From positions 2,889,001 through 2,953,000 of the forward strand of contig NZ_LT907975.1 of assembly GCF_900217235.1 (NCBI RefSeq): a stretch of DNA of 64,000 bases. The letters are read 5' to 3'. Below are positions 27,611 to 35,876 of the stretch, in pieces. Within the stretch, counting starts at the first letter, position 1. Each line of letters begins with the position of its first letter. A model generated the notes under the pieces. It saw only the letters and a list, made by a program, of their open reading frames with translations. It was not told the origin of the DNA and searched no databases. Both the position numbers and the translations under genes were made by a program. Source of the stretch: Pseudodesulfovibrio profundus (GTDB taxonomy: Bacteria; Desulfobacterota; Desulfovibrionia; Desulfovibrionales; Desulfovibrionaceae).

Positions 27611-28078
27611 ATGAGACACCTGCAAAAACGCAAGCAGCGACGTGGTATCGCGACCATGGAATTGGCCCTGATCCTCCCGTTTATCCTTGTGATGACAATG
27701 GGGCTGATAGAGCTTGGGACTATGTTCTATTCGTGGATGACCCTACAGAAAGCGGCACAAACCGGTGCCCGTTTCGCCACCACCGGGATCGGGGAGGAAG
27801 AGGGAACCCGTAATGCCCAGATCGTGCAGATCACCGAAGAATGGGTCGCCTCCCTCGATAAGGGAAACAAGGAAGTCGTGCTTAGGTTCTGGCCCACGCG
27901 TGAAGCCAGTGGAGAAGGCGTTGAAGGGAGTGCCGGTGGGCCTTGCCAGCTCGTCGAGGTGGCCGTCAATTATGCCTACCACCCATTTACGCCGCTTATC
28001 AGTTCTCTTCTTCCCGAAGTGATCATGATGGAAGGCAGCGAAAGAAAATTGAATGAACCCTGGAAGCCGTGCGAATAG
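27611..28078 (+). CDS. TadE/TadF-like minor pseudopilin
   Basis: A 155-residue protein with basic leader MRHLQKRKQRRG and pilin helix IATMELALILPFILVMTMGLIELGTMFY (Glu at +5). A soluble domain with one Cys (GGPCQLVEVAVNYAYHPF) follows and resembles the end of the upstream TadE (VEVSYAYQPF), indicating an old duplication. GGAGGGAG precedes the ATG. Last gene of the tadE operon, closed by a terminator. Confidence 0.89.
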   Translation: MRHLQKRKQRRGIATMELALILPFILVMTMGLIELGTMFYSWMTLQKAAQTGARFATTGIGEEEGTRNAQIVQITEEWVASLDKGNKEVVLRFWPTREASGEGVEGSAGGPCQLVEVAVNYAYHPFTPLISSLLPEVIMMEGSERKLNEPWKPCE

Positions 28079-28123
28079 CACGCAATGAACAGTCCTTTTG
28101 CGGTTTCACCGCCCTTAGCCTAT

Positions 28124-28158
28124 GGAAGGGGTCTCGAAAGAGGCTCCTTCCCTTTTTT
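28124..28158 (+). terminator. Rho-independent terminator of the tadE operon
   Basis: A GGAAGG...CCTTCC stem of 12 pairs including wobbles, GAAA loop, followed by six T (28153-28158). It lies 46 bp after the tadE2 stop. Confidence 0.85.
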
Positions 28159-28208
28159 GTGGGAAGATATTGGAATTGAGAAGAATTATTGATTTTCCAT
28201 TGACCCTG

Positions 28209-28225
28209 CTGTACAGAATGTACAG
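28209..28225. promoter_or_regulatory. Palindromic operator-like site upstream of TPR gene
   Basis: CTGTACA-GAA-TGTACAG, two perfect 7-bp arms with a 3-nt spacer, 67 bp upstream of the TPR gene start. Size and symmetry suit a dimeric repressor. The regulator is unknown. Confidence 0.4.
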
Positions 28226-28291
28226 TCAACACAGGGCAATTGTTCAGATAAGCGGCGGTACCTCTTTTCACGATTAATTGGAGACCATGTT

Positions 28292-29023
28292 TTGAGTGAA
28301 TTTCCACAAATATTGGGTGTCTATTCGTTGTATCTGGAGTCGGAAGTAGGGACCGGCGGCACAGCGGACAAACATGCGAACGTCACCTACTGGTATGCTC
28401 GCCAGTTGTCGGATGATGATTTTGAAGTGCAGCCCCTCAATGCCCATCATGTCCCTTCCGGTGTTCGGAGTGTCATGCAGCGCATGGATTTTCTCCGGCA
28501 GTACACACCTGAGCCTACATATTACCGAATCCACACCGTCCCGGCGCTGGAATCCCTGGCCAGAAAAATCGACGAAGGCGAACAGGCCTTTGCTGACGGC
28601 GACTTCGATACTGCCGAGGCGCAGTTTATCAAGGCGCTGATGATCGACGACAAGAATATCGATGCAAACTATGGCCTGGGTGAAGTGTACTCGGAGACAA
28701 AAGAATTCAATAAGCTGAAAAAAGTACTGAATACCTTGCTGGGATTGGCCGAAGCGTTCACCTATGAACACCGGCAGAAATTCAATCGGTTCGGTATCAG
28801 TCTCCGCAAAAACGGACACTATGACGAGTCCATTCGTTACTACAAGAAATCACTGGAAATCGTGGACGATGACGAAAACGTCCACTTCAATCTCGCCCGT
28901 GTTTATTTCGAGAAAGGACAGAATGATCACTGTATTAGCTGTCTCGAAGCGGCGTTGAATCTCAATCCCGAGTTTGTGGAGGCGCAGCGGTTTTTGAAAT
29001 ATTGTCAGAAACGTCTGAACTGA
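28292..29023 (+). CDS. TPR-repeat protein of unknown function
   Basis: A 243-residue soluble protein. The N-terminal 85 residues (LGVYSLYLESEVGTGGTADKHANVTYWYARQL) have no fold I recognise. Four TPR-like units fill residues 90-240 (EGEQAFADGDFDTAEAQFIKALMID, SIRYYKKSLEIVDDDENVHFNLARVYFEKGQ). The start is a TTG at 28292 with GGAG 8-9 nt upstream; an ATG at 28287 is in another frame and stops at once. It is monocistronic, with terminators on both sides. Probably a scaffold or adaptor. Confidence 0.75.
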   Translation: MSEFPQILGVYSLYLESEVGTGGTADKHANVTYWYARQLSDDDFEVQPLNAHHVPSGVRSVMQRMDFLRQYTPEPTYYRIHTVPALESLARKIDEGEQAFADGDFDTAEAQFIKALMIDDKNIDANYGLGEVYSETKEFNKLKKVLNTLLGLAEAFTYEHRQKFNRFGISLRKNGHYDESIRYYKKSLEIVDDDENVHFNLARVYFEKGQNDHCISCLEAALNLNPEFVEAQRFLKYCQKRLN

Positions 29024-29042
29024 GTTTCCTTGGATCATTGCT

Positions 29043-29078
29043 AAAAAAAAGGCTCCACAAAAAGTGGAGCCTTTTTTT
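29043..29078. terminator. Bidirectional terminator between TPR gene and acr3
   Basis: An A8 run, GGCTCCAC, AAAAA loop, GTGGAGCC and a T7 run form a symmetric terminator that serves both converging genes. Confidence 0.93.
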
Positions 29079-29105
29079 ATGCGCATATGATTTTTTTGAA
29101 GGAGG

Positions 29106-30197
29106 CTAAGTATCGCATTTAACATGGCAGACACCGGTGATGGTCTCAACAGCATTGGGGAAAAACTTCCTCTTGAAGTATAGCGCCACATTGACCAGAG
29201 CGATGAGGACCGGAACTTCGACAAGGGGGCCGATGACCGCGGCAAAGGCTTCGCCGGAATTGATGCCGAAGACCGCGATGGCAATGGCGATGGCCAGTTC
29301 GAAGTTGTTGGATGCGGCAGTGAAGCTCAACGTGGTGGCCTGCTCATACGTGGCATTCGCCTTGTACGAGAGGTAGAACGAGACCAGAAACATGACCAGG
29401 AAGTAGATGGTCAGCGGTATGGCGATGCGAATGACATCAAAGGGAAGCTGGATGACCTGTTCGCCCTTGAGGGAAAACATCACCAGAATGGTAAAGAGGA
29501 GAAAGACCAGTGTCAGGGGGCTGATGCTGGGGATGAAGGTGTTTTCATACCATTCGCGCCCTTTGAGCTTCAGCCCGATGAAGCGTGTCAGCATCCCTGC
29601 GATGAACGGAATGCCGAGATAGATGAAGACGCTTTCGGCGATCTGCCCGATGGAGATGTCGACCACAACGCCTTTAAGCCCGAACCAGCCGGGGAGGACC
29701 GTGATGAACAGGTAGGCGTACAGGGAGAAAAAAAGCACCTGAAAGATGGAGTTGAAGGCAACCAGTCCTGCGCAGTATTCGCAATCCCCCTCTGCCAGAT
29801 CATTCCAGACGATGACCATGGCGATGCAGCGGGCCAGCCCGATCAGGATGAGCCCGATCATGTATTCATGGTAACCGGACAGAAAAGTGATGGCGAGGGC
29901 AAACATCAGGATGGGGCCGATGATCCAGTTCTGGACGAGGGAGAGGGCAAGGACCTTGAAGTTGCGAAACACCTGCCCGAGTTGCTCGTATTTTACCTTG
30001 GCGAGCGGTGGGTACATCATCAGGATAAGCCCGACGGCAATGGGAATATTGGTGGTGCCCACCTGAAATGAATTAATCACGTTCTTGATGTCTGGATAGA
30101 GGTAACCGACACCGACACCTACGAACATGACCAGAAAAATCCAGAGTGTCAGATATCGATCCAGAAACGAGAGTTTTTTTACAACTGACTCGGACAT
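29106..30197 (-). CDS. acr3: Arsenite efflux permease Acr3
   Basis: A 363-residue permease with about ten helices. It carries the Acr3 features [34 protein letters not shown], with the essential Cys in the fourth helix, and [51 protein letters not shown] C-terminal helices. It exports As(III), and possibly Sb(III), using the proton-motive force. The ATG at 30197 has AAGGAG 7 nt upstream. It lies just downstream of arsR, whose 3' end is only 20 bp away. No arsC reductase is in view. Confidence 0.94.
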   Translation of the reverse strand: MSESVVKKLSFLDRYLTLWIFLVMFVGVGVGYLYPDIKNVINSFQVGTTNIPIAVGLILMMYPPLAKVKYEQLGQVFRNFKVLALSLVQNWIIGPILMFALAITFLSGYHEYMIGLILIGLARCIAMVIVWNDLAEGDCEYCAGLVAFNSIFQVLFFSLYAYLFITVLPGWFGLKGVVVDISIGQIAESVFIYLGIPFIAGMLTRFIGLKLKGREWYENTFIPSISPLTLVFLLFTILVMFSLKGEQVIQLPFDVIRIAIPLTIYFLVMFLVSFYLSYKANATYEQATTLSFTAASNNFELAIAIAIAVFGINSGEAFAAVIGPLVEVPVLIALVNVALYFKRKFFPNAVETITGVCHVKCDT

Positions 30198-30217
30198 AAT
30201 AGCTCCTTGCTGACCTG

Positions 30218-30565
30218 TTACCCACATGATCCAGTGTTTTTGGTTTTGAGATGGCGGCATAGTTGCTCATGGTCTTCTGTTGCTTGCGGAACCTGTGGCA
30301 TTGCCTGCCGCAGTGCCGATAGTACGCTGCCCTGAACCGGATTTTCAGGAGCGGCCAGGCTGTAATATATCCATTTCCCGCATCGTCTGCTCGTAACCCA
30401 CTCGGTTCGTTTCAGAAAAGCCATGTGTCTGGACACCTTTGGTTGTGGAAGCTCCAGCACGGCCATCAGATCACAGACGCACAACTCGCCGTGTTCCAAC
30501 AGGTTGAGAACCCGCAGACGTGTCGGATCGGAAAGGGCTTTAAGGCGTTCGGCAATTTCTTTCAT
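30218..30565 (-). CDS. arsR: ArsR-family arsenite-responsive repressor
   Basis: A 115-residue winged-helix repressor. Residues [16 protein letters not shown] and the metalloid-binding helix ELCVCDLM with its Cys pair are typical of arsenite-sensing ArsR; further cysteines lie at CRHL and GSCG in the tail. The recognition helix is [15 protein letters not shown]. The ATG at 30565 lies about where transcription should begin from the promoter at 30572-30599 and has no good ribosome-binding site, so the message may be leaderless. Confidence 0.92.
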   Translation of the reverse strand: MKEIAERLKALSDPTRLRVLNLLEHGELCVCDLMAVLELPQPKVSRHMAFLKRTEWVTSRRCGKWIYYSLAAPENPVQGSVLSALRQAMPQVPQATEDHEQLCRHLKTKNTGSCG

Positions 30566-30571
30566 CGGCAA

Positions 30572-30599
30572 AACATATTCGCTTAAGCAGATATGTCAA
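30572..30599 (-). promoter_or_regulatory. arsR promoter with embedded palindromic operator
   Basis: On the minus strand TTGACA (30599-30594), 16 bp, then TATGTT (30577-30572). A 24-bp palindrome with outer arms ACATAT and ATATGT and core CTTAAG spans 30573-30596 and covers both elements, as expected for autorepression relieved by arsenite. The 60 bp beyond it hold nothing recognisable. Confidence 0.75.
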
Positions 30600-30759
30600 T
30601 GGCCGTGCGCGATCTTTTTCTCATTGTCACTGAGAAGTAACAGGCAAAGCACAGTTTGAGAGAGTGCATTTCAGCGGGGAAGAATCAGTAGCAGGAGTAG
30701 CGGCCAGGGCGAAGCGATGAGGAATGTATGCAGGCTTTTTTTGGATGGTGTCATCAAAT

Positions 30760-30787
30760 AAGAAAGCCCGGTTGCCCGGGCTTTCTT
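30760..30787 (-). terminator. Terminator of the trp operon
   Basis: A 12-bp stem (30760-30771 with 30776-30787), 4-nt loop, followed on the minus strand by a T-rich stretch. It begins 10 bp after the trpA stop. Confidence 0.88.
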
Positions 30788-30797
30788 TGTGATTGAA

Positions 30798-31562
30798 TTA
30801 TTTCCATGGTTCCATGAACTGTGTACTCGATTTGCCTTCATCGATGTGTGTGATGAGGGCCGAACCGAAGACCGCGGCATCCACCAGTCCGTCGAATTGT
30901 TCGAGTTGGTCAGGGTGTTTGATGCCGAATCCAAGGGCAATGGGGATGTCGAAGACTTCTTTGGCCTCGGCCAGCTTTTCCTTGACCCGTTCGGGCAGGG
31001 AATCGCGCTGGCCGGTGGTGCCGAGGACCGACACAAAGTAACAGAAACCGGCAGCGTTTTCAGCGTAGAGCTTCATGCGTTCCTTGGACGTGTTCAGGCC
31101 CACGAGCGGAATCAGGGCAACGCCGTGCGGCTCGATGGCCTCTTTCACGAAATCGGATTCTTCAAACGGCATGTCGGCGATAATCAGGCCGGAGATTCCG
31201 GCGGCCTCGCAGTCGGCGCCGAATTGGTCCAGGCCGTATTGGTAGACCGGATTCAGGTAGCCCATGAGCAGCAGGGCCGCATTGAACTGGCCTTTGCGTT
31301 CTTTGAGTCCGTCGAAAATCCAAGCGAGATCGATGCCGTCAGCAAGGCATTTGAGTGATGCTTTTTCGACCACGGGTCCATCAGCGACAGGATCGGAAAA
31401 CGGCATGCCGATTTCGATGACCGATGCTCCGGCTGCGTCCAATTGCTCCAGCTCCTTCCAGAACTGGTCGCGGTTGGGATAACCGGCTGGAAGGAATGGG
31501 ATCAGGCCGACCTTGCCTTGTTCTTTGGCTTTATCAATGGATATTTGTATGGGATTCATCAT
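30798..31562 (-). CDS. trpA: Tryptophan synthase alpha subunit
   Basis: A 254-residue TIM barrel that cleaves indole-3-glycerol phosphate to indole and glyceraldehyde-3-phosphate. Catalytic Glu in ASVIEIGMPFSDPVADGP (about residue 50) and Asp in the same loop region are present. The phosphate-binding end includes ALGFGIKHPDQ and VFGSAL. The start is one of two adjacent ATGs behind AAGGGG. Last gene of the trp operon. Confidence 0.97.
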   Translation of the reverse strand: MMNPIQISIDKAKEQGKVGLIPFLPAGYPNRDQFWKELEQLDAAGASVIEIGMPFSDPVADGPVVEKASLKCLADGIDLAWIFDGLKERKGQFNAALLLMGYLNPVYQYGLDQFGADCEAAGISGLIIADMPFEESDFVKEAIEPHGVALIPLVGLNTSKERMKLYAENAAGFCYFVSVLGTTGQRDSLPERVKEKLAEAKEVFDIPIALGFGIKHPDQLEQFDGLVDAAVFGSALITHIDEGKSSTQFMEPWK

Positions 31563-31657
31563 TTTTCCCCTTCATTTGCGAGCTGCGCTTCACGGCGCAC
31601 CATCATGATTACGAAAGGGCCGGAGTTGCGTGGCAACGGTTGGCCCATGCGACAGTC

Positions 31658-32821
31658 TTACAGGATTTCGTCAAGAATCCCGAGGTCCTTGTCGCCACGC
31701 CCGGACAGGCAGACCAGCACTGATTTACCCTGCAGTTCTTCCTTGTGCTCAATGGCGTAAGCCACGGCGTGGGAGGATTCCAAAGCAGGGATGATGCCTT
31801 CGCGTTGGGAAAGCATCTTGAAGGCGTTGATGGCCTGTGCGTCATTGACGGTCACGTACTCGGCGCGTCCGATGTCCTGCAGATGCGCATGTTCCGGGCC
31901 GACACCGGGGTAATCGAGGCCGGGAGCCACGGAGTGGGATGGTAAAATCTGGCCTTCCTTGGTCTGGAGCAGCTTGGTCTTCATGCCGTGCAGGATGCCG
32001 TCCGTGCCGTGATCCAGCGGGGCAGAATCATGGCAACCGGGTTCGCCGGTTCCCGCGGCTTCGACACCGACGATCTTGACGGATTCGTCGGGTACGAAGT
32101 TGTGGAACATGCCGATGGCATTGGAGCCGCCGCCGACACAGGCCACGACCACATCAGGCAGGTCGCCGTCGTTGCGGTCCATGAACTGCTGACGGGCTTC
32201 CTTGGAAATGATCTGTTGAAATTCCCGTACCAGCTTGGGGAAGGGGTGCGGTCCGGCTGCGGTGCCGAAGCAGTAGTGGGTGTTTTCCTGATCAGCCAAC
32301 CAGCGGCGCAGTGCTTCGTTAATGGCGTCCTTGAGTGTTTTCGTGCCGGATTCAACGGCGACGATTTCCGCTCCCATGAGGCGCATGCGGTTGACATTAG
32401 GGGCCTGACGAACCACATCAGTGGCGCCCATGTAGATGACCGCCTTCATGCCGAGCATGGCCGCGGCAACCGTGGTGGCCACGCCGTGCATGCCCGCGCC
32501 GGTTTCGGCGAGCAGCACTTCCTTGCCCATCATCTTGGCGAGCAATCCCTGACCCAGGGTGTTGTTTATCTTGTGCGCGCCGGAGTGGTTGAGGTCTTCG
32601 CGCTTGAGCCAGAGTTCGACCCCCAGCTCTTTCGACATGTTCGGGCAATAGGTGATGGTCGAAGGCCGTCCGACATTCTCTTTAAGCATGTTGGCAAAAC
32701 GGGTCTTGAATTCTTCCGAGGGAAGGATTCGCTCCATGGCCTCTTCCAGTTCGATGAGCGGTGGCATGAGCAGTTCAGGAATAAACTGTCCGCCAAAATC
32801 GCCAAAGTATCCTTTTTTCAT
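31658..32821 (-). CDS. trpB: Tryptophan synthase beta subunit
   Basis: A 387-residue PLP enzyme that condenses indole with serine. The PLP lysine is in HSGAHKINNTLGQ, the phosphate-binding loop is GGGSNAIGMF, and the family motif LLAETGAGMHGVATA-like is present. The start at 32821 (MKKGYFGDFGGQFIPE) has GGAG upstream and matches the canonical TrpB1 N-terminus. A 95-bp gap separates it from trpA. Confidence 0.97.
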   Translation of the reverse strand: MKKGYFGDFGGQFIPELLMPPLIELEEAMERILPSEEFKTRFANMLKENVGRPSTITYCPNMSKELGVELWLKREDLNHSGAHKINNTLGQGLLAKMMGKEVLLAETGAGMHGVATTVAAAMLGMKAVIYMGATDVVRQAPNVNRMRLMGAEIVAVESGTKTLKDAINEALRRWLADQENTHYCFGTAAGPHPFPKLVREFQQIISKEARQQFMDRNDGDLPDVVVACVGGGSNAIGMFHNFVPDESVKIVGVEAAGTGEPGCHDSAPLDHGTDGILHGMKTKLLQTKEGQILPSHSVAPGLDYPGVGPEHAHLQDIGRAEYVTVNDAQAINAFKMLSQREGIIPALESSHAVAYAIEHKEELQGKSVLVCLSGRGDKDLGILDEIL

Positions 32822-32902
32822 GGCTCGTATCTCCAGCCGTACCGTCAAAAGCAGGTATTAATGACCTGCATCGTTTGTCGTACGGCGTAATCTGTATCGT
32901 TC

Positions 32903-33532
32903 TCAATCAGTTGCGGCATCAATGCGATCAAAGACGGCGCGGAGCTTGTCCGCATCCTTGATCCCCGGCGACTTCTCAACGCCGGAGTTGATATCGATGC
33001 CCGGAGGATTTAGGGCCAGCACTTCATCAATATTGTGTGGCCCGATTCCTCCTGCTAGAAACCAAGGTGTATGAATTTCAATATCTTGTAGCTTGCTGAA
33101 ATCAATGGTCTGCCCTGTCCCGCCCTGGCCTTTGGTGCCTGCATCCAGCAGGAAATGACCGCACGCTTCCTCGAATCGTGCAAGGTCGGCCTGGAGCGCG
33201 GCACCCGAGCTGTACGTATCGGGCCAGAAGGTCCGAATGACCCGATCCGGCCCGATGCGCCAGCAGTAGTGGATGTCCGGGCTGCCATGGAGCTGTGCGG
33301 CGTGCAGGCCGCATCGCTCCATGATCTCCAGAACCTCTTCATGGGGCTGGTTGACGAAGACTCCGACCTTGGAAACCTTACCGGTTTTTACCGAGGCCAC
33401 AAAATCGGGGTCGACGTTGCGCGGGCTTTTGGGATGAAAGATGAATCCGAGCAGATCAACGCCGAGTTCGACGCATCTTTCCACATCTTTCATGCGGGTC
33501 ATGCCGCAGACTTTGACCAGCGGGCGGGGCAT
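32903..33532 (-). CDS. trpF: Phosphoribosylanthranilate isomerase
   Basis: A 209-residue TIM barrel performing the Amadori rearrangement of PRA to CdRP. The catalytic Cys is in VKVCGMTR near the N-terminus and the catalytic Asp in FLLDAGTKGQGGTG. GGIGPHNIDEVL and GIDINSGVEKSPG form the phosphate site. Its start overlaps the trpC stop by one base. Confidence 0.96.
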   Translation of the reverse strand: MPRPLVKVCGMTRMKDVERCVELGVDLLGFIFHPKSPRNVDPDFVASVKTGKVSKVGVFVNQPHEEVLEIMERCGLHAAQLHGSPDIHYCWRIGPDRVIRTFWPDTYSSGAALQADLARFEEACGHFLLDAGTKGQGGTGQTIDFSKLQDIEIHTPWFLAGGIGPHNIDEVLALNPPGIDINSGVEKSPGIKDADKLRAVFDRIDAATD

Positions 33533-34302
33533 TACTTTGCTCCCGTCAGCTCAGCCAGCTTTTCGCCGGGGTTTTCCGCCTGCATGAGCGAGGTGCCGAC
33601 GAGGATGGCATCGAATCCGAGTCCGGCCATTTCCTCTACTTCACTGCGCTCGTTGACGCCGCTGGCGCAAATCCACAGTTCGCCGTCCTTCTTCTGCTTG
33701 ATGAAGTTGCGGGCCTGATCAAGGGTGGTCTCCAGCGTGTCGAGATCACGGTTGTTGACCTGGATGATGTCGGCACCAGCCTCACGGGCCATGTCGAGGT
33801 CTGCCTGATCGAATATCTCGACCACGGGTGCAAGACCCGGCATGCGGGCGATACCGATAAGCTGCTGAAGGTGTTTGACGTCATCACACATGCGGGCGAT
33901 GAGCAGCACGGCCGAGGCCGGACTGGACGCGGTCATGGCCACCTGCAGCGGGTCGAAGATGAAATCCTTGCGCAGCAGGGGAACACCGGCCTGACTCATC
34001 ATGAACAGGTAGTCCGGGTGGCCGCCGAAGTATTTGTGTTCGGTGAGGACCGAAATGGCAGCCGCGCCGTTCTTTGCATAGTCATCGGCAAAGTCGAGCG
34101 GGTTGGCGTTTTCGCGCAACACGCCTTTGGACGGGCTGGCCGGTTTGAATTCGGCGATGATGGCTCCGGGGCCTTTTGCCTTGATGGCTTCGACGAACGA
34201 CGGACGTTCGCCCTGATACACGCCGGGGATGCGTCCCTCGACGAAATCCTTTCGCAGGGAGTCCAACTCCAGCTGCTTTGCTTCCTTGAACTTATCCAAC
34301 AT
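33532..34302 (-). CDS. trpC: Indole-3-glycerol phosphate synthase
   Basis: A 256-residue TIM barrel that cyclises CdRP. Catalytic residues are in IIAEFKPASPSKG and LLRKDFIFDPLQ, with QVNNRDLDTLETTL and ASGVNERSEVEEM towards the C-terminus. The ATG at 34302 has AAAGGAA 8-9 nt upstream and matches the usual N-terminus; a longer frame would intrude further into trpD. The overlap with trpD is 11 bp. Confidence 0.96.
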   Translation of the reverse strand: MLDKFKEAKQLELDSLRKDFVEGRIPGVYQGERPSFVEAIKAKGPGAIIAEFKPASPSKGVLRENANPLDFADDYAKNGAAAISVLTEHKYFGGHPDYLFMMSQAGVPLLRKDFIFDPLQVAMTASSPASAVLLIARMCDDVKHLQQLIGIARMPGLAPVVEIFDQADLDMAREAGADIIQVNNRDLDTLETTLDQARNFIKQKKDGELWICASGVNERSEVEEMAGLGFDAILVGTSLMQAENPGEKLAELTGAK

Positions 34303-35299
34303 AGGGTATTCCTTTCTGTAGTCCTTGGTGCACAGCGTCACGCGCCATGTCGGCGCATTCACGCATGGTGCCTTGATCGAGAAGATTGAGGCACCCTGCC
34401 AGATTAAGCGCCACCATGTCCATCATCGCTTCAGGCCCTTTACCGGCCAGAATGTCGCGCAGCTTGGCCACGGCTTCCGCCTTGTCGGCCACGCGAACAC
34501 CCTTGGGGTCGTGTTGTTTGAAGCCCAGACGATCGGGATTGATGGTCATTTTTTCCATGGTGCCTTCTTCGATGGCGTACCCGCGGTTGACGCCCCAGGT
34601 TGTCAGCTCATCAAAATTACCGGCTCCGGTGAAGACCAGTGCGCGATCCACGCCGGTCAGCAACAGGGTCTCACCCATCAATTCGAGCTTGGTGGAGTCG
34701 CCGATACCCATCAACTGGTGGGAAGGGCGGGCCGGATTGAGGAGCGGACCCATGAAGTTGAAGAGCGTGCGGATGCCGAGTTGTTGGCGTACCGGCATGA
34801 CGTATTTGAATGCAGGGTGGTAGGCCGGGGCGAACAGGAAGGCGAAGTTGTACTTTGCCAGTCCGGCTGCGGCCTCTTCAGGAGTCTGCTCCAGCGGAAC
34901 CCCCAGCTCTTCCAGTGCATCGGCCGAACCGCAGGAGGAAGACAGGGCGCGATTGCCGTGCTTGGCAACCGTGTATCCCATGTCCGCCAGAAACAGTGAC
35001 ACGGCAGTGGAGTTGTTGAAGCTGGATTGACCGTCACCACCGGTGCCACAGGTGTCGATCACCGGCTTGTCATTGGTCCCGTCATAACCGGGAATCTTGT
35101 TGGCATAGGCCACACCGGCTCGAACGCCTGCTGCCAGGTCGGTGGAGTCTTCACCCTTGGCACGCAGCCCCATGAGAAAAGCCCCGGTCTGTGCTTCGGT
35201 CATATCGCCGCGCATGAGCGTGTCGAACATGAAGTCGGCCTGCTCGTCGTTCAGCGCTTCTTTCTGGGCCAGTTTTTCGAGAATTTCTGAAACAGTCAT
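34292..35299 (-). CDS. trpD: Anthranilate phosphoribosyltransferase
   Basis: A 335-residue enzyme that transfers phosphoribose from PRPP to anthranilate. The PRPP/Mg motif DTCGTGGDG and the KHGNRALSSSCGSADALEELG loop are intact; there is no fused glutaminase. It sits 4 bp after trpG. Confidence 0.96.
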   Translation of the reverse strand: MTVSEILEKLAQKEALNDEQADFMFDTLMRGDMTEAQTGAFLMGLRAKGEDSTDLAAGVRAGVAYANKIPGYDGTNDKPVIDTCGTGGDGQSSFNNSTAVSLFLADMGYTVAKHGNRALSSSCGSADALEELGVPLEQTPEEAAAGLAKYNFAFLFAPAYHPAFKYVMPVRQQLGIRTLFNFMGPLLNPARPSHQLMGIGDSTKLELMGETLLLTGVDRALVFTGAGNFDELTTWGVNRGYAIEEGTMEKMTINPDRLGFKQHDPKGVRVADKAEAVAKLRDILAGKGPEAMMDMVALNLAGCLNLLDQGTMRECADMARDAVHQGLQKGIPYVG

Positions 35300-35303
35300 A
35301 TGC

Positions 35304-35876
35304 TTATCCTTTCACGTTCAGGAAGTTTTGCAGTAATTTCGGTCCGTCCGGTGTCAGAATGGATTCTGGGTGGAACTGAACACCGTGCCATGGACGGTCC
35401 TTGTACTGAAGGCCCATGATTTCGCCGCGCTCGGTGCGAGCTGTTACATCAATGGTGTCGGCTGCCTTTTCAGCCGGAACCACCAGCGAGTGATAGCGGC
35501 ACACCTCGAAAGGCGAATCGAGTCCGGCAAAGACGCCCTGTCCTTCGTGGTAGACCATGGATGTCTTGCCGTGCATGATCCGCTCGGCCCGCTCCACTGG
35601 CGCTCCGGCAAAATGCCCGAGGGTCTGGTGACCGAGGCAAACGCCCAGCACCGGCATCGATTGAGGCAGCCGGGCGAGGAACTCCAGGCAAAACCCGGCG
35701 TTTTCCGGGTTGGACGGGCCGGGAGAGAGGCAGACGCGCTCCAGTTGTGGATCGGTCGCCAGTTCCAGCACTTTTTCGCGGTCGTTGCGAATAACGACCG
35801 GATCAGCGCCCAACTGCTGGAATGCCTGCACCAGATTGAAGGTGAAGGAATCGAAATTATCTATCAGCAAAAACAT
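35304..35876 (-). CDS. trpG: Anthranilate synthase glutamine amidotransferase component
   Basis: A 190-residue class I glutaminase: nucleophile Cys in VLGVCLGHQ, catalytic His/Glu in GVQFHPES, oxyanion region SPGPSNPENAG. It supplies ammonia to TrpE. Overlap of 20 bp with trpE indicates translational coupling. It could also serve p-aminobenzoate synthase, but its place in the operon favours Trp synthesis. Confidence 0.95.
   Translation of the reverse strand: MFLLIDNFDSFTFNLVQAFQQLGADPVVIRNDREKVLELATDPQLERVCLSPGPSNPENAGFCLEFLARLPQSMPVLGVCLGHQTLGHFAGAPVERAERIMHGKTSMVYHEGQGVFAGLDSPFEVCRYHSLVVPAEKAADTIDVTARTERGEIMGLQYKDRPWHGVQFHPESILTPDGPKLLQNFLNVKG

Noticed and set aside
28209..28225. LexA/SOS box before the TPR gene
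   Set aside because: CTGT and ACAG are separated by 9 bp instead of the 8 bp of the enterobacterial consensus, and the gene is not an SOS function.
30671..31036. 121-codon frame at the end of trpA
   Set aside because: Runs through the trp terminator in a different frame; basic low-complexity product.
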